A DNA stretch of 45,689 nucleotides from Lachnospiraceae bacterium UBA7050 (GTDB lineage Bacteria > Bacillota > Clostridia > Lachnospirales > Lachnospiraceae): assembly GCA_002493905.1 (NCBI GenBank), contig DLAJ01000038.1, positions 3,398 through 49,086 of the forward strand. The letters run 5' to 3'. Within the stretch, counting starts at the first letter, position 1; each line of letters starts with the position of its first letter. Positions 32,011 through 40,590 of this stretch are shown here, piece by piece. The notes beneath the pieces are model-generated. The model saw only the letters and a list, made by a program, of their open reading frames with translations, was not told the DNA's origin and did no database searches. A program made the translations under genes and the position numbers.

Positions 32011-33729
32011 TCATTCCAGTAGCACCGCCGCCTCATAATCGCCAAGACTGCCTGAAAACTGCTGACCGTCCAAAAGGTTCTGAAGCCCTTTCTGTCCGGA
32101 GAGCTCCACCGTACCGCTCCGTCCATGGAATAGTAACCAGACACTCTGTCCGTTCATCTGCCTTTTCATTCCGATCAGTCCCGCCGCATCATCCGCATAC
32201 TGCTCCGTAATCCTCCCCTCTGTCAGCACCGGATATTCATGCCGGACCCGTATGAGCGTCCGGTAATGATGAAGCATCTCCTGATTCTGCCGCTCTTCCT
32301 CCCAAAGCATGCCGCGCCTGCAGTCCGGATCACGACCTCCGTTAAGCGCCGCTTCATCACCGTAATAGATCATCGGCATGCCCGGCAGCAAAAGCAGCAG
32401 CGAGGCCGCCAGCATCTGTTTCTTTGTCTGATTCTGCGCACTGTGCAGAAAACGTTCCGTGTCATGGCTGTCGATCAGATTCCAAAGATATCCCTCCAGC
32501 TTCCGGTTTAGATTTCCTTTTACGAAATTCAACCTCCCCAGAAAACCGGAAGCGCTCAGCGTCTGTGCTGCCACAAAATCCAGCACCGCCTGATAAAACG
32601 GGTAGTTCATAACACTGTCCCACTCGTCCCCCTCCAGAAAATCACCGGCAAAATGCCATATCTCACCGACGATCAAAGCATCTTTCTTTACAACCTTGAT
32701 CTCCCTGCGGAAACGCTTCCAGAACGCATGGTTAATCTCGTCCCCGACATCCAAGCGCCATCCGTCGATATCGCATTCTTTGATCCAATAAGACGCCGCG
32801 TCAATGACAAAATCCGCTGTCTCCTTATTCTGCAGGTTCAGCTTCGGCATATAACCGGCGTAGGCAAAAGTCTTATAACTCGGCTTTTTGCCCCATTCCA
32901 TCACGAGCGGAAAGTCTTTCACATAATACCAGTCCAGATACTTTGACTGTTCCTTCTTTTCCATGACGTCACGAAACGCAAAGAAGTGAATCGACGTATG
33001 GTTGAACACGCCGTCCAATATCACGTACATCCCGCGTTCATGCGCTTTTTTCACAAGTTCTTTTAAGTCTTCTTTGTCTCCAAAGGACGGATCGATTGTA
33101 TAATAATCATCAATATTGTACTTATGGCTGGAATCGGACTCAAAAATCGGCGTCATATAAAGAATATCCACGCCGAGTTCCCTGATATAGTCCAGCCGGT
33201 CAATGATTCCCCTAAGAGACCCTTTTAAGTCCGCTTTATGATCAATCGGCGCCTGATACCATACCTCATCAGGCACTGCCTTATCGGTGGCAAAACGGGA
33301 CGGAAAAATCTGATACACTACTTTATTCCGCGCCCATTCAGGAAGCACAAATAACTCCTCTTCCCTCAGTGTCTGGGGGCAGTCATACATCCGCTCAATA
33401 TCAGAAACAGGCTCGTCAAAGAATTCATGATTCCCATAATAAACAGTTTTTCCGACCGCGTCTTCTATCTCGAAAAAATACCGGAGGCAGACCACATCCA
33501 GCTCAATAACTGCTTCGTAATAATCGATCATGCCGTCGCTGCAGAGCTTTTCCATGCTGTATTCACGCCGGGTGTCCATCATCTTAAGCGGCAGATATTT
33601 ATCCTGCACATGAAGGATCACCCTTGCCGCATCGTCTTTTTTAGTCTCAATACGGATTAAAAAACGCCCTTTTTCCATTGCGTAACAATACCGCTTATCC
33701 GCAAAATGTCTGATTGCAGCATATTCCAT
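32011..33729 (-). CDS. GH13 alpha-glucan hydrolase (cyclomaltodextrinase/neopullulanase-like)
   Basis: The 572 aa product likely hydrolyses maltodextrins or cyclodextrins in the cytoplasm, as no signal peptide is present. An N-terminal beta domain of about 125 residues precedes the barrel. That domain is typical of GH13_20-type enzymes. Catalytic residues are visible: nucleophile Asp327 in DGWRLDVGDE, acid/base Glu356 in IVGEIWH and Asp423 in LIDSHDTERF. Conserved region I is DGVFNHTS and the entry motif is VYQIFPSRFA. The ATG at 33729 has GGAG about 11 nt away. A GTG three codons earlier is also possible. It is divergent from an AraC regulator that may control it. Confidence 0.93.
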   Translation of the reverse strand: MEYAAIRHFADKRYCYAMEKGRFLIRIETKKDDAARVILHVQDKYLPLKMMDTRREYSMEKLCSDGMIDYYEAVIELDVVCLRYFFEIEDAVGKTVYYGNHEFFDEPVSDIERMYDCPQTLREEELFVLPEWARNKVVYQIFPSRFATDKAVPDEVWYQAPIDHKADLKGSLRGIIDRLDYIRELGVDILYMTPIFESDSSHKYNIDDYYTIDPSFGDKEDLKELVKKAHERGMYVILDGVFNHTSIHFFAFRDVMEKKEQSKYLDWYYVKDFPLVMEWGKKPSYKTFAYAGYMPKLNLQNKETADFVIDAASYWIKECDIDGWRLDVGDEINHAFWKRFRREIKVVKKDALIVGEIWHFAGDFLEGDEWDSVMNYPFYQAVLDFVAAQTLSASGFLGRLNFVKGNLNRKLEGYLWNLIDSHDTERFLHSAQNQTKKQMLAASLLLLLPGMPMIYYGDEAALNGGRDPDCRRGMLWEEERQNQEMLHHYRTLIRVRHEYPVLTEGRITEQYADDAAGLIGMKRQMNGQSVWLLFHGRSGTVELSGQKGLQNLLDGQQFSGSLGDYEAAVLLE

Positions 33730-33807
33730 ACGGACCACCGCTCCCTTCTTAAAATCGTGCGTTTAGACAGCTGCAAAACGCCCTTATTATTCTGATGTTT
33801 CTCTTTC

Positions 33808-33836
33808 TTGCATTGTACTCTGATATTGGCTATAAT
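33808..33836 (+). promoter_or_regulatory. Promoter of the AraC-type regulator
   Basis: TTGCAT (33808-33813), a 17 bp spacer and a perfect TATAAT (33831-33836) lie on the plus strand. The roughly 120 nt leader contains a CGCCCG/CGGGCG hairpin at 33913-33933 before the AGGAG site. Confidence 0.7.
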
Positions 33837-33967
33837 TCTTGTATAATATTCTTTCATTTTTAGCACAATCCTATTTTAATACAGTACACACATTCCTTTT
33901 GCTCAGGCAAATCGCCCGGAAAGTCATCGGGCGGCTGCCGCAGCGATAGGACACAGGAGAAACCTTT

Positions 33968-34843
33968 ATGGTAAATGCACCTCTGCATGAAACAAAAATA
34001 CATGGCACACCCAGTTTTCCATACAGCGTCTACCATGGAAATATCCCGGAATGGATTCGCTCCTTTCCGCTTCACTGGCATGATCATTTTGAATTGATTT
34101 ATTGTGCCGCAGGACAGATTCAGGTCACAATTTGGGGAACTGCTTATCCGCTTTCCGAAAACGACCTGATCGTGATTCTTCCTCATGCCGTTCATTCAAT
34201 TGAGCAGTACGGCACCTTAGGGGGAGAATATTACAATATTATGTTTCACCCCTCCCTGTTTCAGGGCTCCGAGGATGATCTCTGCTCCGAAAAATATGTG
34301 CTTCCTTTTTTGAATGGAGAAAAGAGCATAAACTGCCTCCATTCATCGGACTCTCCCTTTCATCATGCCGTCATTTCCTGCATCCGGTTCCTGATTGAGC
34401 ACCGCAAAGACAGTTACTCCACAAAAGAGCTTTTGATTAAATCCAACCTTTTTTATCTGCTTCACTATATGAATCAATACAGTACCGATGCTGCCGGTGC
34501 CGGGCATTTGGCACAGCTGTCCTACAGCCGCTTAAAAAATGCGCTCTACCATGTGCAGAAGTCTTATGATCATGCTATTTCCGTACAGGAAGCGGCCGCG
34601 CAGTGCGGATTTTCAGAGAGCCATTTTATGAAGCTGTTTAAGGAATTGACCGGTATGAGTTTTAACGCTTATCTGGTGAATTACCGGCTGGATCTGGCAG
34701 CAAAACAATTATCGGAAACAGATTTGAAAATAATTGACATTGCAGAAAATTGCGGTTTTCATAATCATTCCTACTTTACCAGAGCATTTCTTAAAAAATA
34801 CGGACGAACACCGTCAGCATATAGAAAGAACGCAGGCCAATGA
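33968..34843 (+). CDS. AraC family transcriptional regulator
   Basis: The 291 aa product has an N-terminal cupin-like sensing domain (SFPLHWHDHFELIYCAAGQI, then SENDLIVILPHAVHSIE) and a C-terminal double helix-turn-helix. The first HTH is SVQEAAAQCGFSESHFMKLF; the second is IIDIAENCGFHNHSYFTRAF, followed by the family end KYGRTPSAYR. AGGAG lies 8 nt before the ATG. Regulators of this type usually sense a sugar. Divergence from the GH13 gene suggests an alpha-glucan or another carbohydrate signal, but the ligand cannot be read from sequence. Confidence 0.92.
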   Translation: MVNAPLHETKIHGTPSFPYSVYHGNIPEWIRSFPLHWHDHFELIYCAAGQIQVTIWGTAYPLSENDLIVILPHAVHSIEQYGTLGGEYYNIMFHPSLFQGSEDDLCSEKYVLPFLNGEKSINCLHSSDSPFHHAVISCIRFLIEHRKDSYSTKELLIKSNLFYLLHYMNQYSTDAAGAGHLAQLSYSRLKNALYHVQKSYDHAISVQEAAAQCGFSESHFMKLFKELTGMSFNAYLVNYRLDLAAKQLSETDLKIIDIAENCGFHNHSYFTRAFLKKYGRTPSAYRKNAGQ

Positions 34844-34912
34844 CCCTTCCCCTGCAGTAAAAGAGCCCGGAATTTCTTTGATAACCGATCTGCTTAAGAA
34901 AATCGAAACAGG

Positions 34913-34947
34913 AAAAAAGGAGCCTGCCGTCTTCCACGGTAAGCTCC
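34913..34947 (-). terminator. Intrinsic terminator of the flavoprotein gene
   Basis: On the minus strand GGAGC (34943-34947) pairs with GCTCC (34919-34923), with an inner ACCGT/ACGG stem, followed by six Ts. It is 45 nt after the stop codon at 34992. It may also slow plus-strand readthrough from the AraC gene. Confidence 0.85.
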
Positions 34948-34991
34948 CCCTCTTCTTTGTATCCATTCATTCAACAACCATCATTTTTCTT

Positions 34992-35615
34992 TCACGAGAT
35001 CCTCACAAAATTTGTGCTGACACGCGGCTCTTTTTCGGGCAGCCCATAGGCCTGCCTGCCGAGCGCGATACTCTTTATTAAAAAGCTCATATTAGCCGCA
35101 AGCGTGCGCATCATCTGCATACCCTCCGCATCCTGATGAGCTTCATCCGCATTGTTTCCGTGAATTCCATTCCAATACTGTCCCGATGCCACCGGCATGC
35201 CGCAGATTGTAAAGTATTTGTTCAGTTCGTCAAAGGTCGCAGTCAGTCCGCCCCGCCTTGCCGACGCTACGGCAGCCCCGACTTTCATGGTCTTATCAAA
35301 ATGTGTGCTGTAAAACAGACGGTCAAGAAATGCCGACAACGTTGCATTGGCCGATGCATAATAAACAGGACTTCCTACCACCAGACCATCGCATGCTTCA
35401 AATTTCGGCGCAACCGCATTCACCGCATCGTCAAACACACATCGCCCCTTATTCTTGCAGGTATTGCAGGCAATACAGCCGCGGATATCCTGATTTCCGA
35501 TATGGATAAGCTCTGTCTCAATCCCTTCTTTTTGAAATACCTGCTCCATTTCATGGAGCGCAGTATAAGTGCTCCCCTCCTTATGGGGACTTCCGTTGAT
35601 CAAAAGTACCTTCAT
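34992..35615 (-). CDS. Flavodoxin-fold NAD(P)H-dependent FMN reductase / iron-sulfur flavoprotein-like
   Basis: The 207 aa product has the flavodoxin-like FMN site at its start (MKVLLINGSPHKEGSTYTAL), the loop GSPVYYASANATLSAFLDR and a cysteine motif (GCIACNTCKNKGRC). That C-x2-C-x2-C-x5-C-like pattern is the one that binds a [4Fe-4S] cluster in iron-sulfur flavoproteins. It probably transfers electrons from NAD(P)H or ferredoxin, acceptor unknown. GGAG lies 9 nt before the chosen start at 35615. An upstream ATG 15 codons earlier has no ribosome binding site. It stands alone between a terminator and the GH5 gene. Confidence 0.88.
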   Translation of the reverse strand: MKVLLINGSPHKEGSTYTALHEMEQVFQKEGIETELIHIGNQDIRGCIACNTCKNKGRCVFDDAVNAVAPKFEACDGLVVGSPVYYASANATLSAFLDRLFYSTHFDKTMKVGAAVASARRGGLTATFDELNKYFTICGMPVASGQYWNGIHGNNADEAHQDAEGMQMMRTLAANMSFLIKSIALGRQAYGLPEKEPRVSTNFVRIS

Positions 35616-35711
35616 CGTGTCTGCTCCTCTCCGTATTTCTGTTATCAGGCAATTGCCCATCTGAATGGATTCCGGTCACTTTAGGGAATCACTAACCTCA
35701 TCATCGTTTCC

Positions 35712-37391
35712 TTAGCGGGCTTCTGCGTATTTCATAAGCGCCGCCACGATATCGGGATAAATAAAATAACCTCCCCTGCGGTAATAAAGTCCAAAATTCT
35801 CTCCATTACCGTTAAATGCATTGTTGTCCCACCACAGACAGGTGATTCCTCTCGCTCTGGCAGCTGCAATATAATAAGCCGCATAATCCACGCGGTCCTG
35901 CGTGTTCCCGTCCTTATCGCGCGCACCAAATTCCCCGATCACGACAGGAATGCCCTGACTGATATAGCGGTCATACAGCCTGTCCATGAAGGAATCAATA
36001 TCCCTTGTAGAGCTTGTCTGGTCTGCGTGAAACTCGGACTTACTGCCGGAATCACTTTGTGCCTGAAGTGCAAAATTGTAAGGCGTATACGCATGTACGG
36101 ACACAATGATCCGGTTTTCAGCATCTCCCGGATCGTTCGGAAGTACAAAGTTTTCATGCAGCGCCCCGTCCGGAGAGGCATCATAACCCGGAACCATCAG
36201 ATAGCGGGTCGTATTATTTCCGCCGCCCTCACGCACAGTATTAACAAATATCTGATTGAGCGTATTAATGCACTCAATGGCATCCATACATTCTTCGCTG
36301 CTGTTGTCGATCCACCATTCATAATTGCTGCCGACTAAACGGGGTTCGTTCAGTCCCTCAAAGATCAGATGCTCATCATAATCGGCAAACCGTTCGGATA
36401 GCTGTCTCCAGACATTGCCGACATAACGGATGGACTGATCAAGATGCGCCGAATCCGGGAAATAGCAATCCTCCCGGGTGTCATGATGGATATTCAAAAT
36501 AATATACATTCCGTTGTCGATTCCGTAATCAACAACCTCCTGCACACGGTCGAGCCAGACTTCGGAAATTGTAAACTCATCATCCACAAAATGTCCGTGC
36601 CACGTCACGGGCACGCGCATCGTACGGAAACCCGCCTCGGAAATATCGTCGATCATATCCTTTGTCGTTTCAATCGAAACCCAGCATGTCTCGCTGTCCA
36701 GCTCGTTCGTATAACCGCCTTCAAGGAATGCATCCAGCGTATTTCCCAACGACCATCCAATTTTCATGTCGTTTACAAATTGAAGCGCCTCATTATCCGG
36801 TATTTCAAAAGCAGGGAGCGCAACTTCCGGTATCACACAGGTCAATTCGTCATTTTCTCCATCATTTCCATCTTCTGCGCCGCCCTTATCGTCCGCATCC
36901 TCCTGTCCATCCGGGCTGTCACTATCGTTCCCGGTATTCCCGCTGTCTGACGGCTCATCCGGATGATCTGCATCAGTTCCATCCTCATCTTCCTGCCTGT
37001 CCGTCCCTGCCGTCCCCTCTTCGTCAGCCGGTGCCTGCACGTCACGGCTTCCATCTGAACCGCAGCCGTTCATGAAAAACAATGCCATCAGCAGAATCAG
37101 GATAATCATCGCCGCAGTCCATACATTCCCCTTTGCACCGCGCCGAAATCTCATGCGGATCGACGATACAAAATCCGTCTTCTGCATGGTACGCCGCCTT
37201 CCCGGATACCGCTTTGCCTGCACCTGTTCCGATGTACTGCCCCCTATGTGGTAATCACGGGGCTGATACACGCCTTGGGAGACTGTTCCGCTTCCCGCCG
37301 CTGCTGCCGCCTGACGTACCGCACGCTGCGCTGCGCTGCGCGACAACATACTGTCAATCTGCGCCATTCTTTTTTTGGTCATTCCGCCCAT
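35712..37391 (-). CDS. Membrane-anchored GH5 glycoside hydrolase (endoglucanase-like) with long cytoplasmic N-terminus
   Basis: The 559 aa product has four parts. An unusual Ala/Arg-rich cytoplasmic segment of about 90 residues (KKRMAQIDSMLSRSAAQRAV) comes first. One transmembrane helix follows (NVWTAAMIILILLMALFFMN), then an Asp/Glu/Gly-rich linker of about 80 residues. Last is a GH5 barrel of about 350 residues, with acid/base Glu in FEGLNEPRL, nucleophile Glu in VIGEFGARD, and early motifs GWSLGNTLDAF and VPVTWHGHF. It should hydrolyse beta-1,4-glucan or a related polysaccharide at the cell surface. The start at 37391 has GAGGG six nt upstream. The ATG two codons earlier abuts that site. 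Confidence 0.9.
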   Translation of the reverse strand: MGGMTKKRMAQIDSMLSRSAAQRAVRQAAAAAGSGTVSQGVYQPRDYHIGGSTSEQVQAKRYPGRRRTMQKTDFVSSIRMRFRRGAKGNVWTAAMIILILLMALFFMNGCGSDGSRDVQAPADEEGTAGTDRQEDEDGTDADHPDEPSDSGNTGNDSDSPDGQEDADDKGGAEDGNDGENDELTCVIPEVALPAFEIPDNEALQFVNDMKIGWSLGNTLDAFLEGGYTNELDSETCWVSIETTKDMIDDISEAGFRTMRVPVTWHGHFVDDEFTISEVWLDRVQEVVDYGIDNGMYIILNIHHDTREDCYFPDSAHLDQSIRYVGNVWRQLSERFADYDEHLIFEGLNEPRLVGSNYEWWIDNSSEECMDAIECINTLNQIFVNTVREGGGNNTTRYLMVPGYDASPDGALHENFVLPNDPGDAENRIIVSVHAYTPYNFALQAQSDSGSKSEFHADQTSSTRDIDSFMDRLYDRYISQGIPVVIGEFGARDKDGNTQDRVDYAAYYIAAARARGITCLWWDNNAFNGNGENFGLYYRRGGYFIYPDIVAALMKYAEAR

Positions 37392-37453
37392 CTTCATCCC
37401 TCGTTTCTTTTTTATGATCTAAACCGTATCTCATCCATGCAAACCTTGTAATC

Positions 37454-37702
37454 TTAAGCACATTCCGCCTCATTCGCATTTTCCCCTGCAATATGCTGCT
37501 CCAGTATACTGCGTGCCTGTTCAATCGTCACCCCTGAGTCTTCCAGCAGCCCTGCGATCTCTTCAATTTCTTTGGCACGTTTTTCCTGCCTGAGTGCCTC
37601 CAGTTCCTTCGTTTCGGATTGAATCCGTACTTTGAGTCCCTGAATCAGTTCTTCTTTTTCCCTGATCTTGTCCTCTATTGTTTTTCTTGGTCCTCTTGAC
37701 AT
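37454..37702 (-). CDS. Small coiled-coil protein, 82 aa
   Basis: The product begins MSRGPRKTIEDKIREKEELI and continues as a charged heptad-like helix (LKVRIQSETKELEALRQEKR). It ends with a short helix-turn segment (IAGLLEDSGVTIEQARSILE). The layout suggests a dimeric coiled coil. Similar SRxPRKTI-starting proteins occur in Lachnospiraceae, often without assigned function. AGGAGG lies 7 nt before the ATG. It follows the Tet(M)/Rae1-like fusion by about 150 nt and precedes the GH5 gene, all on the same strand. Confidence 0.72.
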   Translation of the reverse strand: MSRGPRKTIEDKIREKEELIQGLKVRIQSETKELEALRQEKRAKEIEEIAGLLEDSGVTIEQARSILEQHIAGENANEAECA

Positions 37703-37848
37703 TCTGCACCTCCTGCTTCATTCTCATCCGCCGGCTGCCTGCAGCAGCCGCCTGAATTTTTGCGGCCGGGCATTTCCCCTGCCATAATTCTATCATTCTT
37801 TACAGTATATGAACAGGCTGTCCAAAATAGAACCTTTCTAAAATAAAT

Positions 37849-40590
37849 TCAACTCTGCTCCAGCTTTTTTATCTTCTCTTCCATGGAATTTCCAAGGCGC
37901 TTTGTCTGTGCCATATGTTCCTGCGCAAACTGCCCGCTGCGAAACCTGATTTCCTCAAGCAGTTCCCTCGAAGAAAGCAGCGCACAGCCCTGTCCGCGTA
38001 TGATGATCTGCTCCAACCCATCCGACGTAGCCACCGTGATACGATATTTTGTACTGTTTTGATGCGCAAATTTCTCTATATACTGGTCCGCCGTCTCCGC
38101 TTCTTTCGTAAAAACCACATGAATATTATGATAGTCCAAAAACTCCTCGGCATGACCCTGCACGCGGTATGCGTCAAAAACGACAATGACTTCACATCCG
38201 CGCATTGCCTGATAGTTGCATAAGATATCCAAAAGCCTTCCGCGTGCCGCGTCCACATTCACCTCCGCGAGTTCCCGCAGATCTTCCCATGCAAAAATCA
38301 CATTATATCCGTCCACAAGAAGATATTCTTCGCACGTTCCTTCCGGTACACGGGAACCGCTCCCCCGCATTTCATCCGCCGGTCCGGTCTTTTTGCCGTC
38401 ATAGCGTCTGCTCCAGATTTTTCGTTCAGCAACATTCTCTTTCCGGTTTGCGCCGCCGCTCCGTTTTATAATCGAATCAATTTCCTCTGTACCGATTATG
38501 CGTTCCTCAGTTCCTTTTACAAAATCGGACGCAGACAGACCGTTCTCCTTACCATAACCGGAAACCTGCGCGCCGCCCACGCCTTCTGTGTTTCTTTTCG
38601 CCGCCGGCATACCAGAGGCAGAATTCTCCTCTTCCTGTTTCTTTGGTGTAAAAACAGCCTCCACATGCATATAACGGTACACTTCATCCCACGGAACATA
38701 AAACCCTGCCCCATGCGCACAGAAGACCGAACCGGTCGGGTTCTCCATATCCGCCTCCGGGTCATAGCCGCATGCCGAGACAACTTCCTCCGCGTTGTGA
38801 CACGGCTCATAACCATGAATGGAAAGGCTGATCATCCCCCGCCCTTTTGTATACGCGGCAATCTCCCCCGCATAATCGGACATCTCCGACACCGGAACAA
38901 CTCCCTCAAGCGTCATCATACCGTCTGTTTCCGCTGCGGACGGCGCGCCGAACCGGGCATGGCGCATCTCCATATCAGTCATGGCCCTGCCGACCTGCTG
39001 TGCCGGGACACGGAGCCTGAACTGATAATACGGCTCGAGAAGCACACACCGCGCGCTCCGAAGTCCCTGCCTGACGGCACGGTACGTCGCCTGCCTGAAA
39101 TCCCCTCCCTCCGTATGTTTCAGATGCGCACGGCCCGACACAAGCGTAATCTTCATATCAGTGACCGGTGAGCCGGTCAGCACGCCGATATGCTCTTTTT
39201 CCTCCAAATGCGTCAGGACAAGCCGCTGCCAGTTCCTGTCCAGAATCTCCTCGCTGCAGGCACTCGCAAATACAAGTCCGCTCCCGGGTTCCCCCGGCTC
39301 CATGAGAAGATGCACCTCTGCATAGTGCTTCAGCGGCTCATAATGTCCAACTCCCTCCACTGCACATGCAAGCGTCTCCCGGTACATCAAACGCTCCGCG
39401 CCAAACTGCACCGACACATCAAACCGCTGTGAGATCAGCTTTTGAAGCACCTCAGTCTGTACTTTCCCCATGAGCTGCACATGAATCTCCGAAAGCTGCT
39501 CGTTCCAACAGACATGGAGCTGCGGTTCCTCCTCTTCCAGCATGCGGAGCTTTGGCAGGAACTGCGCCGCCGAAACATCATCCGGCAGGATGAGCCGGCA
39601 GGTCAGAACAGGAATAAAAAACGGCTGAATGACTGCCTTTTCTTCTCCCAGACCTTCCCCCGCCGCGGTTGCGCTAAGTCCCGTAACCGCGCAGAGTTCC
39701 CCTGCCTTGACCGATGCCGCTGCCTCATAACGTGCTCCCGAATAAATGCGGATCTGATTGATCTTCTCGCTGTATTCCTGCCCTCCGCTCTCATAGGCTA
39801 CGATATCACGCACCGAAAGGAAACCGCCTGTCAGCTTCATCCATGTCAGGCGGTTTCCCTGCTCATCCCTGCTGATTTTATAAACCCTTGCTCCAAACGC
39901 CGCCCGATAAACCGGTTCAGGCACAAAACATTTCAGCGCGTCATATAACTCCTGAACGCCCTGCATGCGCAGTGCGGAACCAAAGAAGCATGGAAACAGT
40001 TCCCGCCCGGCAATCAACGCAGCAATCTGATCGTCCCTGAGCATCCCCTCTGTCAAATATTGCTCCAGTGCCTGCTCGGAACAGAGCGCCGCCTGCTCGT
40101 AAAATGTCTGCGTTCCCTGTGTAGAGAAATCTATGCATCCCGCAGAAAGCCTGCTCGTAAGCTCCTCCATAAGTTCTTCAGAAGCGGGACAAGGCAGATC
40201 CGTTTTATTTATAAAAAGAAAAGTGGGAATCCGATAACGCGCAAGCTGACGCCAAAGCGCTTCTGTCTGCCCCTGTATGCGGTCCGGGCCACTGACTACA
40301 AGAATGGCAGCATCCAATATCTGCAGCGCCCGTTCCGTCTCCGCCGAAAAGTCGGCATGTCCCGGCGTATCAACCAGCGTCAATTGAAAATCAGGCGTCC
40401 GTATCACTGCCTGTTTGGAAAAAATCGTGATACCGCGCTCCCTCTCCAGTTCAAAATGATCCAAAAACGCATCCCGCTTATCGACCCTTCCCGCCGTTTT
40501 AATCATACCGGCAATATAAAGCAGCGCCTCAGATAAGGTTGTTTTTCCGGAATCCACATGTGCGAGAATCCCGCATACCAGTTTTTTCAT
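37849..40590 (-). CDS. Tet(M)-like ribosome-binding GTPase fused to a Rae1/YacP-like NYN endoribonuclease domain
   Basis: Residues about 1-650 match the ribosomal-protection branch of EF-G-like factors: G1 AHVDSGKTTL, switch I RERGITIFS, DTPGHADF, NKTD, then domains II-V ending GSVFCAHGAGFYVPWDEV. The domain IV loop that reads SPVSTPADFR in Tet(M) is LKHTEGGDFR here (about 490-499), so drug displacement is doubtful. A polar linker (about 650-750) leads to a NYN/PIN-like domain (about 756-885) resembling Bacillus Rae1, a ribosome A-site mRNA endonuclease: LLVDGYNVIFAW, VIVVFDAY, FTKEAETADQYIEK, ATSDGLEQ. Candidate metal-binding Asp residues are 760, 806, 835 and 857. The ATG overlaps the upstream stop (ATGA). 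A joint role in translation-linked mRNA cleavage is inferred. Confidence 0.9.
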   Translation of the reverse strand: MKKLVCGILAHVDSGKTTLSEALLYIAGMIKTAGRVDKRDAFLDHFELERERGITIFSKQAVIRTPDFQLTLVDTPGHADFSAETERALQILDAAILVVSGPDRIQGQTEALWRQLARYRIPTFLFINKTDLPCPASEELMEELTSRLSAGCIDFSTQGTQTFYEQAALCSEQALEQYLTEGMLRDDQIAALIAGRELFPCFFGSALRMQGVQELYDALKCFVPEPVYRAAFGARVYKISRDEQGNRLTWMKLTGGFLSVRDIVAYESGGQEYSEKINQIRIYSGARYEAAASVKAGELCAVTGLSATAAGEGLGEEKAVIQPFFIPVLTCRLILPDDVSAAQFLPKLRMLEEEEPQLHVCWNEQLSEIHVQLMGKVQTEVLQKLISQRFDVSVQFGAERLMYRETLACAVEGVGHYEPLKHYAEVHLLMEPGEPGSGLVFASACSEEILDRNWQRLVLTHLEEKEHIGVLTGSPVTDMKITLVSGRAHLKHTEGGDFRQATYRAVRQGLRSARCVLLEPYYQFRLRVPAQQVGRAMTDMEMRHARFGAPSAAETDGMMTLEGVVPVSEMSDYAGEIAAYTKGRGMISLSIHGYEPCHNAEEVVSACGYDPEADMENPTGSVFCAHGAGFYVPWDEVYRYMHVEAVFTPKKQEEENSASGMPAAKRNTEGVGGAQVSGYGKENGLSASDFVKGTEERIIGTEEIDSIIKRSGGANRKENVAERKIWSRRYDGKKTGPADEMRGSGSRVPEGTCEEYLLVDGYNVIFAWEDLRELAEVNVDAARGRLLDILCNYQAMRGCEVIVVFDAYRVQGHAEEFLDYHNIHVVFTKEAETADQYIEKFAHQNSTKYRITVATSDGLEQIIIRGQGCALLSSRELLEEIRFRSGQFAQEHMAQTKRLGNSMEEKIKKLEQS

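Noticed and set aside
37849..40590. Tetracycline resistance gene (tetM/O/W type)
   Set aside because: The overall fold matches, but the domain IV loop lacks the Tet(M) Pro-Val tip, the protein is about 270 residues longer with a nuclease-like domain, and there is no mobile context.
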